62,395 nucleotides of DNA from Haematobacter massiliensis (GTDB lineage: Bacteria; Pseudomonadota; Alphaproteobacteria; Rhodobacterales; Rhodobacteraceae), in assembly GCF_000740795.1 (NCBI RefSeq), contig NZ_JGYG01000016.1:1-62395 (forward strand), given 5' to 3'. Below, piece after piece: positions 1-8,261 of the stretch; position 1 is the first letter of the stretch, and every line of letters starts with the position of its first letter. The translations under genes were made by a program, and so were the position numbers. Below the pieces are notes generated by a model, which saw nothing but the letters and a program-made list of their open reading frames with translations, made no database searches and was not told the DNA's origin.

Positions 1-309
1 TCAGCCGCCTGTAGCGGGGCAGTGCCTTCGAGCGCCATTCGGTGATCTTGCCGCCCTCGTTCTCGATCCGGGCACGAGGAACCCGCACCGTCTCAGTGCC
101 GAATGTGCCGGTCAGCTGCCGATCGCGATGCCCTTGGCCCGCTCGTTGCCGCGGCCGTAACGGAGCCGTCCAAGAAAGTCGGCCAGTTCCTCTTCGAACA
201 TGGACTCAATGGTGGCACGGACATTTGCCCGAAGGCGATCCTCGATCGGATCATACGCCCCTGCGTCGGGCAGTAGCGAAAAGGATGAGCTGTCGGTATT
301 CTGCTTCAT
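1..309 (-). pseudogene. IS256-family transposase, 5' part, frameshifted and cut by window edge
   Basis: Only the N-terminal part of the transposase is inside the window. The ATG is at 309 and the first frame reads about 62 residues of typical IS256 N-terminus, ending in ADFLGRLRYGRGNERAKG, before a premature stop at 112. The frame shifted by one then continues with RDRQLTGTFGTETVRVPRAR and runs to position 1, so the protein is split. The join AAGGGCATCGCGAT is what a 13-base deletion between two GGC/GGGC repeats would leave if the ancestor read KGYRHGHRD, the usual family sequence; that reconstruction is inference. The element probably ends somewhere near 390-410, where the sequence changes into the bioB downstream hairpin, but no inverted repeat partner is visible. 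It is most likely non-functional. Confidence 0.8.
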
Positions 310-411
310 GGCGTGATCTCCCTGGCGGTTGCCGCCGCCGGTTGGGTGGGTGTTGGTTCACCCGGAGATTACGCCGCCAGCCAATTTCCACCACTTCCGA
401 GACACGACCAA

Positions 412-443
412 GCTGCGAGGGCGAATACGGTCGCCCTCGCAGC
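412..443 (-). terminator. Strong hairpin just downstream of bioB
   Basis: A perfect 12-bp stem (GCTGCGAGGGCG pairing with CGCCCTCGCAGC) with an 8-base loop lies six bases past the bioB stop. There is no clear T-run, so it may act as a terminator or as a 3'-end stabiliser of the bioYB transcript. Confidence 0.55.
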
Positions 444-448
444 CAACT

Positions 449-1474
449 TCACGCCTCGGCGCGGGTCTGGTGACTGGGGTTTTCTTTCGAACTCAGATCG
501 CCCGCTCTGAATGGAGTAGAAATCGCCGCGATGAGCTCTGCGTCCTCGCCGATGCCCGCATTTGGTGTAGTCAGCAGAGTGTCGCCGTAAAAGATCGAGT
601 TCGCACCGGCGATCAAGCACAGGATCTGTGCCTCGCGGTTCAAGCTCGAGCGCCCTGCCGACAGCCGCACAATCGAGGCGGGCATCACCAGTCTGGCAGT
701 GGCGACCATACGGACCAGTTCCAGCGGGTCGATGGGGGCCCGTCCGGCCAGCGGCGTTCCCGCGACCGGCACCAACGCATTGATCGGCACGCTTTCCGGA
801 TGCGGCACCATCGTCGCCAGCGTCTGCAACATCGAGGCGCGATCCCGCACGCTCTCGCCCATGCCAATGATACCGCCACAGCAGAGCTCGATGCCGTAAC
901 TACGCACCGTCGCCAGCGTATCCAGTCGGTCCTGATAGGTGCGGGTGGTGATGATCTTGCCGTAGAATTCGGGGCTGGTGTCGAGGTTGTGGTTATAGGC
1001 CGTGAGGCCAACCTCTGCGAGGCGCTCGGCCTGATGGGGTTTGAGCATGCCGAGGGTGACACAGGCCTCCATCCCGAGCGCCCTGACCCCCGCCACCATC
1101 TCGACCACGGCGTCGAAATCGCGACCGTCGCGCACCTGTCGCCAAGCCGCCCCCATGCAGAAACGCTCCGCCCCGGCACTACGCGCGGTGGCGGCCATGT
1201 CGATAACTTTCGCCGGATCCATAAGACGCTCACGGGTCAGCTCCACATCGCGGTGATGCGCCGATTGCGGACAATAGGCACAGTTCTCAGGGCAACCGCC
1301 AGTCTTGATCGACAGCAGGCTGGCCTTCTGCAGGCGGTTCGGGTCGTGGTGCGCGCGATGCGCGGCATTCGCCATCCCGACAAGCTCGAGCAGGGGCAGC
1401 TCATGCAGTGCAAGGATTTCATCGGTTTTCCAGTCGTGGCGCAGCGCACTGCTTGCGGATGTATCCAGCCTCAC
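449..1474 (-). CDS. bioB: Biotin synthase BioB
   Basis: Radical-SAM enzyme that inserts sulfur into dethiobiotin as the last step of biotin synthesis, cytoplasmic. The protein is 341 residues, the usual length. The [4Fe-4S]/SAM cluster motif CPENCAYC follows SIKTGGC, and the downstream RFCMGAAWR and [11 protein letters not shown] stretches are family hallmarks. The start chosen is GTG at 1474, which overlaps the bioY stop as GTGA; the reading frame is open further upstream but that part lies inside bioY and has no family similarity. It is the second gene of a bioY-bioB operon, downstream of two BioR boxes. No other biotin synthesis gene (bioF, D, A) is present, so it could only complete biotin from imported or host-made dethiobiotin. 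Confidence 0.95.
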   Translation of the reverse strand: MRLDTSASSALRHDWKTDEILALHELPLLELVGMANAAHRAHHDPNRLQKASLLSIKTGGCPENCAYCPQSAHHRDVELTRERLMDPAKVIDMAATARSAGAERFCMGAAWRQVRDGRDFDAVVEMVAGVRALGMEACVTLGMLKPHQAERLAEVGLTAYNHNLDTSPEFYGKIITTRTYQDRLDTLATVRSYGIELCCGGIIGMGESVRDRASMLQTLATMVPHPESVPINALVPVAGTPLAGRAPIDPLELVRMVATARLVMPASIVRLSAGRSSLNREAQILCLIAGANSIFYGDTLLTTPNAGIGEDAELIAAISTPFRAGDLSSKENPSHQTRAEA

Positions 1475-2034
1475 TTGAGCCCCCGCAGTCGCGCCATCCC
1501 CTGAGCCGCAAGCCCTACAACAGCGATCTTGGCGAGATCTCCGGCGAGGAAGGGCAGGACTCCGACGGCCATAAGCTGCTCCGATGGCACAAAGGCCGAC
1601 AGCCAGATCAGGCCAAACCCGTAGACCACGCCAAGCCCGGTCAGCATCGCAAATGTCTGGCCAAGCCAACCCCGTCCCACAGCTAGCCATCCGGTTACGC
1701 CCGAGGCGAGCAGATAGCCGACAAGGTAGCCGCCGGTTGGACCGGCAATATAGGTCAGACCCAGACCGCGCGCAGGCGAGCCCGCGAATACCGGCAAGCC
1801 GGCGGCACCCGCCGCGAAATATACGGCGAAGATAGCCACTGCCATGCGCGGGCCGAGCAGGAGGGCAAAGGCCATGACCGCCATCGTGTGCAATGTCATC
1901 GGGACCGGCCAGAACGGGATTTGCACCTTGGCAGAAATCGTCATCAACGTGACGCCCGCAATGCCGATGGCCAGCGGGCGAAATACGCGGGCCAGGGGCG
2001 TTACAGTGCCAGAATACGGTGTGATTGTGGGCAT
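1471..2034 (-). CDS. bioY: Biotin transporter BioY (S component)
   Basis: Membrane substrate-binding subunit for biotin uptake. It has 187 residues and about six hydrophobic segments, with the BioY signatures [20 protein letters not shown] and [10 protein letters not shown]. The start ATG at 2034 is preceded by GGAGGG at a good distance; the frame is open upstream to 2118 but that part crosses the operator. It overlaps bioB by four bases, so the two are translated together. A BioR box at 2048-2057 lies immediately upstream of the ribosome binding site, which implies repression when biotin is plentiful. No EcfA/EcfT partners are nearby; solitary BioY proteins are known to transport biotin alone. 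Confidence 0.94.
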   Translation of the reverse strand: MPTITPYSGTVTPLARVFRPLAIGIAGVTLMTISAKVQIPFWPVPMTLHTMAVMAFALLLGPRMAVAIFAVYFAAGAAGLPVFAGSPARGLGLTYIAGPTGGYLVGYLLASGVTGWLAVGRGWLGQTFAMLTGLGVVYGFGLIWLSAFVPSEQLMAVGVLPFLAGDLAKIAVVGLAAQGMARLRGLK

Positions 2035-2047
2035 TGGACCCTCCAAA

Positions 2048-2057
2048 TTATCTATAA
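2048..2057. promoter_or_regulatory. BioR box 1 (TTATCTATAA)
   Basis: Exact match to the alphaproteobacterial BioR operator, 13 bases upstream of the bioY start. Together with the inverted copy at 2121-2130 it brackets the bioYB promoter region. Confidence 0.9.
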
Positions 2058-2120
2058 TATGACGAATCCGTCGTTGCATAGGCACATGGATGGGGGTCTT
2101 CTGCAAGACCCCTCGCACTA

Positions 2121-2130
2121 TTATAGATAA
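2121..2130. promoter_or_regulatory. BioR box 2 (TTATAGATAA)
   Basis: Reverse complement of box 1. It lies in the gap after the bioR stop and before bioY, so bioYB very likely has its own BioR-controlled promoter rather than depending on bioR read-through. Confidence 0.88.
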
Positions 2131-2142
2131 TTATCGGAGCAG

Positions 2143-2766
2143 CTATCGCCCCCTTGGCCCCGTCCACTGCACATGGCGCGCAAGTATGGCGCAAGCGTTC
2201 ATGGTGTCGCCAGCGCGAAGAGCGGCCAGGATAGCGCGGTGATCGCGATCGGTTGGGGCTTCCCATTCTGCCCGCCAGCCCGAAAACAGAAAGCGCGCGC
2301 TGGCGGCATGCAGATCATCAATACTGCGCATCAGGCGCGGCATATCGCAGGGCTCGAGGATCAGCCGATGAAAGCGCCGGTTGGCTTCCTCCCAACTCTG
2401 CACATCTGGGGCGTGGTCACCAACCCGCGTTGCTTCCTCAGCTTTATCAAGAATTGCCTTGGTCAGATTGGGCGCAGCATTGCGGAGCGCCATTGTCTCA
2501 AGTGCCGCGCGCATTCCAGCGACCTCTCTGACCTCCTTGGGGCTGAAGCCGGCAACCCGCACGCCACGACGCGGCTCGCTGATGGCAAGTCCCTGCGCCT
2601 CCAGGCGACGAAACGCCTCTCGCACAGGGACATGGCTGGCGCCAAATTCTGTGGCGATGTGATCCTGACGCAGTTTGTCGCCGGCACAAAGCGTGCCTGC
2701 AATAATCCGATCTGCAAGGATGCGGCTGATTTTGTCAGCCAAGGTTTCTTTGGTACTATCCGTCAT
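2143..2766 (-). CDS. bioR: GntR-family biotin regulator BioR
   Basis: Transcriptional repressor of biotin genes in alphaproteobacteria. The 207-residue protein has an N-terminal winged helix of the GntR type (residues about 10-75, with KLRQDHIATEFGASHVPVREAFRRLEAQGL) and a C-terminal all-helical FCD effector domain (FHRLILEPC and DHRAILAALRAGD). The assignment as BioR rests on the three BioR boxes around it, one of them (2770-2779) directly upstream of its own ATG, which points to autoregulation. It lies directly upstream of bioYB in the same direction. No internal defects are seen. Confidence 0.92.
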   Translation of the reverse strand: MTDSTKETLADKISRILADRIIAGTLCAGDKLRQDHIATEFGASHVPVREAFRRLEAQGLAISEPRRGVRVAGFSPKEVREVAGMRAALETMALRNAAPNLTKAILDKAEEATRVGDHAPDVQSWEEANRRFHRLILEPCDMPRLMRSIDDLHAASARFLFSGWRAEWEAPTDRDHRAILAALRAGDTMNACAILARHVQWTGPRGR

Positions 2767-2769
2767 TAA

Positions 2770-2779
2770 TTATAGATAA
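2770..2779. promoter_or_regulatory. BioR box 3, upstream of bioR
   Basis: TTATAGATAA four bases before the bioR start codon. It suggests that BioR represses its own gene. Confidence 0.87.
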
Positions 2780-2807
2780 AATGAGATTCTCACTTTGTCG
2801 ATGGTCT

Positions 2808-3134
2808 TCACAAGGCAGAATCGTCTAGGCCGCCAGATCGGTAGGCAGCGCCCCCATTCCACCTTGCTGTCGGACAACATGAGCCGCGCTCCTGGGATCG
2901 GCCAGGGCAACGAGGCCCCTGTCCAATAGGATTTTGGCCCGCTTCCTCAGCGACACGCGCCAGTTCCTTCAGCGCCGAGAATGCCCGCACCACCCCGGCG
3001 ACGGAGTTCCGATCGGTGATGGTGATGGCCGCAAAGCCAAGCTCGGCCGCGCGCTTCACCAGTTCCTCGGGATGCGAGGCACCACGCAGGAAGGTGAAGT
3101 TCGAGGTGACGCAAAGCTCGGCGTGAGGAATCAC
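2808..3134 (-). pseudogene. dnaE2: Error-prone polymerase DnaE2, N-terminal remnant
   Basis: The first about 60 codons encode a clear DnaE2 PHP-domain start ([20 protein letters not shown], then [20 protein letters not shown]). Full-length DnaE2 is over 1000 residues, so more than 90 percent is missing. After residue about 65 the reading frame continues into an unrelated tail; shifted by one base the same DNA reads [20 protein letters not shown] and stops at about 2829, which I cannot assign. The GTG start at 3134 overlaps the imuB stop as GTGA, so this was the third gene of an imuA-imuB-dnaE2 cassette. It cannot be a functional polymerase. Confidence 0.85.
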
Positions 3135-4604
3135 AGGAACACCCCCTGCGCATACCAGTTCCGAGATCCGGATTGTGGGGTGCGGAACAGCCAGAGCCGC
3201 GGCCCCTCATTGGTCTCTATCCGCCAATAGTCCCGCACACCGCTGCGCCATGCCGGATCATCGAACCACCATTCCGGGGTGATCTGCTCGGGGCCATGCG
3301 CCCGAAGGGTGGTGAAACCCATCCGGCGCCAGCTGAAGCGGGCGGGAGGGCTGCCAGAGACCTGGGCCAGAGCTTCCGCCGGGAAGAGGGTGATGGGACG
3401 GCGGGGGCGGCGTTTCGGGGGAAACGCTTCCGATGCCGTATAGGCAGCAGGGACGGTCAGGAAGCTGCGTTCTGGAATGCGACTGCTGGCGGGCAGAAAA
3501 CGCTGCACCGCATCGAAACCCAGCCGGTTGCCGATCCGCGAGATCAGGTCGGAAAGCTCATCCTCCGCACGCGCCTGCGCGTTGCCGATCTGCTCGGGAG
3601 CCAGCGGTTCGGTCACCGTGGCGGAGAGGCGCAGCCCGTCGATCCCGAAGCCGGAATCCACCTTATCCCCCCCCTTGAGGAACAAGGCCGAGATCCGAGC
3701 CGGGTCCCGCATTGCGCGGGCTATACCGACGTTAACCAGGGCAGCCGAACGATCTACGCGTGCAGTTCCAGCCGGACAGCCCGGGCCCCCATCTGGGCCG
3801 ATGTCAGCTTGTCGCAAAGCCGGATCAGAAGACGGTCCAGCACCCCCATCACATCGGCCGTGAGCCCGATCGGCTCGGGCAAGGTCATCCGCACCCCGAA
3901 ATGCGGCGCATCCGCTTCGGCTGCGACAGGCTCGGCCTGGGTCCCAAGCGCCTGATCGAGACGGCGAAGAAGTTCAGCGCCGAACCGGCGCGCCAGTGGT
4001 GCCCGGGGCACAGCGGTCAGGTCGGCGATCTTGTGCAGTCCGAGGCGGGTCAGACCGTCGGCGACCGGAGCTTCAATCCGCAGCGCGCTCACTGGCGTCG
4101 GGCCCAGCCGAGAGAGCAACCCGCCTTCCGGGATCACCCCGCCACCACGGCGAGCAAGTGCCCAGGCTCCGCCCCGGGTCTCGGCAATGGCGCTTTTCGA
4201 TGAGACCCCTGCCCTTTCGAGACGAGCCTCAAGATCGGCCAGAAGCACGACCTCGCCACCGAAGAGATGCGGCCCGCCCGAAACATCGACGATCAACCCA
4301 TCCGTTCCGTCTTTCGCGGCATGAGGCCCGTAACGGCTGGCCCACCTCCGCAGGCCTTCAAGCGCCCTGCCCTCCCGGATCAGATCGGCGGGCCGCGTGG
4401 AGAGCGAGGGCACACCGCACGCGCATCGGTCAGCGGCATGCCAGGGTGGAGCCCGACGGCGCTTGCGGTGCTGTTGAGGCAATGCAGATGTTCCGCGTTC
4501 GACGCCCGGAGCGTCAACGCGAAAGGCCCCTCAACGGGGCGGACCCTCAGGCTGATGTCGCTCGCCAGCCTGGGGAACCAGATGGACAGCAGCCGTCGTG
4601 CCAT
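3131..4604 (-). pseudogene. imuB: DNA-polymerase-Y-like protein ImuB, two frameshifts
   Basis: ImuB is the catalytically inactive Y-family subunit that links ImuA and DnaE2 to the beta clamp in SOS mutagenesis. Here the protein is spread over three frames. The N-terminus runs from ATG 4604 (MARRLLSIWFPRLASDI) to about 4400, the middle from about 4400 to 3770 (LIVDVSGGPHLFGGE, ALRIEAPVADGLTRLGL), and the C-terminus from about 3790 to 3131 ([39 protein letters not shown]). Each break is repaired by adding one base: near ARAVCP at about 4402, and near VRLELH at about 3756. All three parts are otherwise well preserved, so the damage is recent or reflects sequencing error in two places. It overlaps imuA by 74 bases. 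Confidence 0.85.
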
Positions 4605-5130
4605 TCCAACTCACATCATAGATTCCGATTGTTCCTCTTTTGTTCTTATTAAGGATCCAGCGATGACGAGTCGAGTCCAGAGGCGAGGGTAGCGGATCAC
4701 ATTTCCAGCGGGTCTCGGCGGCACTGCTTCCCCTGCCCTCCTGGATCAGCATCAGGCCAGTGGTGCCTCCGGCCTCGGCTGCCAGCTGGAGCCGCCTGCC
4801 CGCGGTCAGTGAGATTGGTTTCTCTGGAGCGGCGATCACCAAAGATACTGGCCGCGCCCGTAGCGCTTCTTCGACCGTCCAGAGCAGATCGGTCTCGCCC
4901 CTCGCCTCGATGAAGTGCAACCGCTCGGCAACACCGTCTGGCAGGGATCCCGGCATCGGCCGGTCGCGATCATGCGCCAGCACGATCCAGAAGACCGGCC
5001 CTGGCAATCTCGTGGTCTGGAACAGCGCAAAGCCGGTTCGGCCCCGGCCCTCGACTTCGTGGACGCGGCCCTTCACCAGGTGAAGCAAATCATCACTTCC
5101 AGCCTGCAGACGGTCACGCAGGTTCCGCAC
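4531..5130 (-). CDS. imuA: ImuA-family SOS mutagenesis protein
   Basis: RecA-like accessory protein of the ImuA-ImuB-DnaE2 mutasome. It has 199 residues; GPVFWIVLAHDRD and the C-terminal RWILNKNKRGTIG followed by DVSWNGTT are typical of the ImuA group found next to imuB. The start chosen is GTG at 5130, which overlaps the end of the SRAP gene by 17 bases. It is shorter than most family members and its stop lies 74 bases inside imuB, so the C-terminus may have changed when the cassette decayed. With imuB and dnaE2 broken it probably has no working partners here. Confidence 0.78.
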   Translation of the reverse strand: MRNLRDRLQAGSDDLLHLVKGRVHEVEGRGRTGFALFQTTRLPGPVFWIVLAHDRDRPMPGSLPDGVAERLHFIEARGETDLLWTVEEALRARPVSLVIAAPEKPISLTAGRRLQLAAEAGGTTGLMLIQEGRGSSAAETRWKCDPLPSPLDSTRHRWILNKNKRGTIGIYDVSWNGTTAAVHLVPQAGERHQPEGPPR

Positions 5131-5794
5131 GTGTGCCCTCGGCGGCTATTTCGAGAAGACCATTGGCCAGCGGCCGTTGAAGCTTCAAAGCCTCGCTCGT
5201 ATCCGCGGTCAGCCAGCAGCGCCATTCATCCGGGCGCGTGAGGATCACCGGCATGGCTTTGGGATGCACTGGTCGAACTGCTTCATTTGGCTCACAGGTC
5301 AGAAAGCCGAAGAGGTCAGTTGTCACCTCTCCCTCCTTCAGCTTTCTGACCGAAGTCAACTCGGTGTGGATGCCAGCGAAGAAGGCGATCGGGCGGTCCT
5401 TGCCGAGGGCAAACCAGACCGGGTTGTTGCGAGGTGCGCCGGGTCGGGCGTCGAGTTCGGAAAAGCTGGTGAATGGAACGAGACAGCGATGTTCCACGCC
5501 AAGCCATCTGCGCCAATGGGGTGAGCTGACATTGCGGATATTTGTGACGCCGGGGTCTGTGCGCTTGCCGGCCAGACAGACGGGTGGCGTCGGCATCCCC
5601 CATCGGGCCGTGGTCAAAGTCCAATCCCGTCCTTCACCGCGGGGAATGATCGGCGCGGCATAGTCGGGGAAGATGCCGGATGCAGGCGCGAGATTGCCTG
5701 CGGTATCGATCAGATCCTCACCGTCTTCGAGCACGCCCCGAAAGACCTGACGCATCGCGTCCTGGCTTTTGGTCTGAGCGTAAAGATTGCACAT
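5114..5794 (-). CDS. SRAP (HMCES/YedK) family abasic-site shielding protein
   Basis: SRAP proteins form a covalent link to abasic sites in single-stranded DNA through a cysteine exposed after removal of the first methionine. Starting at ATG 5794 the protein begins MCNLYAQ, which puts the catalytic cysteine at position 2; the GTG one codon earlier would spoil this, which decides the start. Further hallmarks are the NVSSP.WRR region, CLVPFTSFSELD (conserved Glu region) and HPKAMPVIL (catalytic His). It has 226 residues, which is normal. It is first in an SOS operon with imuA and imuB and lies directly behind a LexA box. Unlike imuB and dnaE2 it looks intact, so it is probably the only working part. 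Confidence 0.92.
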   Translation of the reverse strand: MCNLYAQTKSQDAMRQVFRGVLEDGEDLIDTAGNLAPASGIFPDYAAPIIPRGEGRDWTLTTARWGMPTPPVCLAGKRTDPGVTNIRNVSSPHWRRWLGVEHRCLVPFTSFSELDARPGAPRNNPVWFALGKDRPIAFFAGIHTELTSVRKLKEGEVTTDLFGFLTCEPNEAVRPVHPKAMPVILTRPDEWRCWLTADTSEALKLQRPLANGLLEIAAEGTRAEPA

Positions 5795-5822
5795 CACTCC
5801 ACCTCGCAGCGTTTCCGCATGA

Positions 5823-5837
5823 GAACAATCAACGAAC
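5823..5837. promoter_or_regulatory. LexA (SOS) box GAAC-N7-GAAC
   Basis: GAACAATCAACGAAC matches the alphaproteobacterial direct-repeat LexA site exactly and lies 28 bases upstream of the SRAP start. It predicts DNA-damage induction of SRAP-imuA-imuB-dnaE2. Confidence 0.87.
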
Positions 5838-5900
5838 CTATCCGATTCCTCACGAACGGTCTATCCTGCTGTTTCAGGGCCACCCGATCACAGTCAGGGA

Positions 5901-7112
5901 TCACGCCCGCAGGACGGATCTCACATAAGCATCAGGGTTGAGGATGGTTCCGATCTGCTTTGCCATGCGGTTTTCAAGCCTGAGAAGTTCCCAAAGCCCG
6001 AGCTTGCTTGCAGCGCTGGCGAGGATCTCCTGGCTTACTCTCAGCATGCTTCCGAATTCGAAAGCGATGCGTTTGGCCTCTTGGGCGCTTGTTGGCTCTT
6101 CATAGAAAGCGCTGACCTCGGTCAGGGCTCTCCAACTTGGAAGGTCATCGACTTCTCGCTTTCTTTTTTTTGTATCTGAGTCTTGCTCTATGTGGCGGAC
6201 ATTCTGTCCGTCAGAGGCGGGCTTTTGTTCGGTTGGCGGCAGGCCGCAAGTTTTTGCGGTGAGGGCCTGAAAGGCTTGGAGAACCGCTTGGTCTGGAGCG
6301 CGGTCCGTGGTGGTCTCCGCGCAGGATTTAGCATCAGCGGCTTCCGCTTTGGAGTGCAGGCGCTGCTCAACCTCTTCAACTTCGTATTGGACGACTGCTT
6401 GTGGGGCTGCATGTGACGAGAGGACAGCGGTCAGTTGCGAGAGAGCTGCCCGAGCCTCCACGAGTGTCAGTGAGGTACGCCGCACGAGGTTGCGTAGTCC
6501 GTCGATGAAGGTGGCGACAGTGTCGCTCAAGTGGAGTTCGGCGCAGGCCGCGCGAAGTCTGAGGATCTGGGCCCGCAGCCCGCGCAATTCGTCTGCCTCC
6601 TCGCGGCGGCGCAGGGCAAGGGCGAGCAACTCGTCGGACTGCGCGAAGAGGGGCGATAGGTCTAGCCCGAAGGCGCCGATCGGTTTGCCGTGCTGCATCA
6701 CAGGGAAGCGCTTACCATTTGCACTGTCACGGCGCCGGATCAAGCCGGCGGCTTCGAGTGTCTCCAGATGCCGCCGCAACTGGCGGTCGGTGAGGCCCTT
6801 GGCGCGGAAGCACAGGGTTTCGTTGCTGGCATAGACCGTGAGCAGGGTGGTCGGAGAAACTGGCATTTCTCGGCCATCTGCGCTCTTGCAGGGAAGACAG
6901 CTCAACAGAGCGTCCAAGACAATGACCGCGCCTTGCCGGATGCCGAGATCGCGGCTGCATGTGTTGACCGCGGCCATGATGTCACGACGAGAGATAGGTC
7001 GGAATGCTGGCTGCAGGGTGATCGAGCCCATGCCGGGGAGCGAGTGCTCCGCAGATTTGGCACAGTTCGCCTGCGCCCCGGCCGCAAGGACCGTGGATGT
7101 GATGTGCTTCAT
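5901..7112 (-). CDS. repC: Plasmid replication initiator RepC
   Basis: Initiator of repABC replicons; it binds the origin located inside its own gene. The protein has 403 residues. The N-terminal winged-helix part includes ISRRDIMAAVNTCSRDLGIRQGAVIVLDALLSCLP and YASNETLCFRAKGLTDRQLRRHL; the C-terminal part holds the conserved SWRALTEVS and LGLWELLRLENRMAKQIGTI followed by NPDAYVRSVLRA. The segment around 6100-6350 encodes a low-complexity linker and is the AT-richest part, a candidate for the origin. It is third in repA-repB-repC, 183 bases behind repB, and that gap encodes the counter-transcribed RNA that limits RepC synthesis. Confidence 0.96.
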   Translation of the reverse strand: MKHITSTVLAAGAQANCAKSAEHSLPGMGSITLQPAFRPISRRDIMAAVNTCSRDLGIRQGAVIVLDALLSCLPCKSADGREMPVSPTTLLTVYASNETLCFRAKGLTDRQLRRHLETLEAAGLIRRRDSANGKRFPVMQHGKPIGAFGLDLSPLFAQSDELLALALRRREEADELRGLRAQILRLRAACAELHLSDTVATFIDGLRNLVRRTSLTLVEARAALSQLTAVLSSHAAPQAVVQYEVEEVEQRLHSKAEAADAKSCAETTTDRAPDQAVLQAFQALTAKTCGLPPTEQKPASDGQNVRHIEQDSDTKKRKREVDDLPSWRALTEVSAFYEEPTSAQEAKRIAFEFGSMLRVSQEILASAASKLGLWELLRLENRMAKQIGTILNPDAYVRSVLRA

Positions 7113-7158
7113 AATGATCAGCAGACAAAACTATCCCGTTCGCTCGGAAGCGTTGCTC

Positions 7159-7187
7159 TTGATTCGTGATTCGGGGGCTGCTAGATT
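7159..7187 (+). promoter_or_regulatory. Promoter of the antisense ctRNA
   Basis: TTGATT (7159-7164), a 17-base spacer and TAGATT (7182-7187), facing against repABC. It lies correctly upstream of the terminator at 7225-7260. Confidence 0.7.
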
Positions 7188-7194
7188 CAGGGTG

Positions 7195-7257
7195 TCTAAT
7201 CGAGAATGCGCTTCGGCGCGGCAGCCTCCGGAGCTTCACAGCTTCGGGGGTTTTGTT
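7195..7257 (+). ncRNA. repABC counter-transcribed RNA (ctRNA)
   Basis: Small antisense RNA that controls copy number and incompatibility by blocking repC translation. It is inferred from three things: its place in the repB-repC gap on the opposite strand, the promoter at 7159-7187, and a strong intrinsic terminator. The terminator stem pairs 7225-7234 with 7241-7250 (ten pairs, two G-U) and is followed by TTTTGTTTTG. The expected length is about 60 bases; the exact 5' end is estimated. Confidence 0.78.
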
Positions 7258-7260
7258 TTG
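7225..7260 (+). terminator. Intrinsic terminator of ctRNA
   Basis: CCTCCGGAGC and GCTTCGGGGG form a ten-pair stem with a six-base loop, followed by a T-rich tract at 7251-7260. On the other strand the same structure lies in the repC leader, as expected for the ctRNA target. Confidence 0.82.
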
Positions 7261-7295
7261 TTAGCCTTTCCTCCTTTCTGCTCTGCCTCGTTTGG

Positions 7296-8261
7296 TTATT
7301 CGTCGTCCTGCGGAGAACTTGATCTGAACTCCGCGTAGGATTGTTTGATGAAATCCTGAAGCCGGGTGTCCAGCCAGGAAGCGAACTCGGCAGTTGCTCC
7401 GCTTCGCTTTACGGTTAGCGTCACCGAGCTGCGTCCAGAACGGATCGTGACGCCGTCGACTGGGGTGCTCTCGGCGATGTCGTCATGTCGTGCACCGCGC
7501 TTTGTCGCCTCGCGAATGAGATGGTCCAAGCGCTCGTCGGAGGTCAGGCGTTCATTTGCGGTCCTCAGGATTCGATCAGCCGTCTTCTCGGTCAGCTTCC
7601 CAGCGATGAAGAGTTCTGCCAGCGCAGTCCATTTTGGTCGTCCGGACCTCTGTGCGGCACCAATGAGCGAACCGACGTCTGCAGGTACGGCCTGGGTGAC
7701 TTTTGTTAGGTGGGAAAGACCTGCGGAGGACAGGTTAAGCACCGCCTTCGCTGTTGTTGGTTGATGGCCGGCATCGAGGATCGCTTGGGCGAACCGGGCC
7801 CGCTCATAGAAGGATAGGTTCCTTCGGGCAGCGTTCTCGAGGCCCTTAGCTATGAGCGCTGTAGCGTCATCCAGATCTTGGACGTTGGCTCTGACTTTAA
7901 TGCCCAGATCACGACACGCGGCGAGCCGGCGTCGTCCGTAAATGACCTCGTAGCGACCTTCTGCCTTCGCCCGACGGATCAGTATTGGCACCTGCTGTCC
8001 CTGATCCCGGATGCTGTTCGTAAGGCTCTCGAGGCCGTCATTCGCTTCATCATCGTTTACAGCTGTAAACGGTGTAAGCCGGTCAACAGGTCCCCAGTCG
8101 TCGATCAAATTAGGTTCAATCTCGCGAATTGCGGCGAGAGATCCCTGCAGGGCGCCGAGTGCAGGCGCGGTGATCTTGGTCGACCGCTCGGATGGCGAGG
8201 TGGTGGAGCGCGCGATCGTACTGGCGATGCCTGTCATCCCGCTGAGTGATTTGCGAGCCAT
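7296..8261 (-). CDS. repB: RepB, plasmid partition ParB-family protein
   Basis: Centromere-binding partition protein. Of 321 residues, about 75-165 form the ParB/Srx domain (SLTNSIRDQGQQVPILIRR, YEVIYGRRRLAACRDLGI, IAKGLENAARRNLSFYERARFA), followed by the helix-turn-helix (LSSAGLSHLTKVTQAV) and a C-terminal dimerisation region. It starts at ATG 8261, overlapping the repA stop by one base (TAATG), so it is translationally coupled. A perfect parS-like palindrome (8055-8070) lies inside its own coding sequence. It appears intact. Confidence 0.96.
   Translation of the reverse strand: MARKSLSGMTGIASTIARSTTSPSERSTKITAPALGALQGSLAAIREIEPNLIDDWGPVDRLTPFTAVNDDEANDGLESLTNSIRDQGQQVPILIRRAKAEGRYEVIYGRRRLAACRDLGIKVRANVQDLDDATALIAKGLENAARRNLSFYERARFAQAILDAGHQPTTAKAVLNLSSAGLSHLTKVTQAVPADVGSLIGAAQRSGRPKWTALAELFIAGKLTEKTADRILRTANERLTSDERLDHLIREATKRGARHDDIAESTPVDGVTIRSGRSSVTLTVKRSGATAEFASWLDTRLQDFIKQSYAEFRSSSPQDDE
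8055..8070. promoter_or_regulatory. parS partition site inside repB
   Basis: GTTTACAGCTGTAAAC is a perfect 16-bp palindrome that fits the repABC parS pattern GTT-N4-GC-N4-AAC. Confidence 0.82.

Noticed and set aside
329-1504. 391-residue plus-strand frame over bioB
   Set aside because: Antisense to a complete biotin synthase gene; shadow only.
5854-5857. Third GAAC near the SRAP promoter as a second LexA box
   Set aside because: It is 16 bases from the nearest GAAC, not the required 7.
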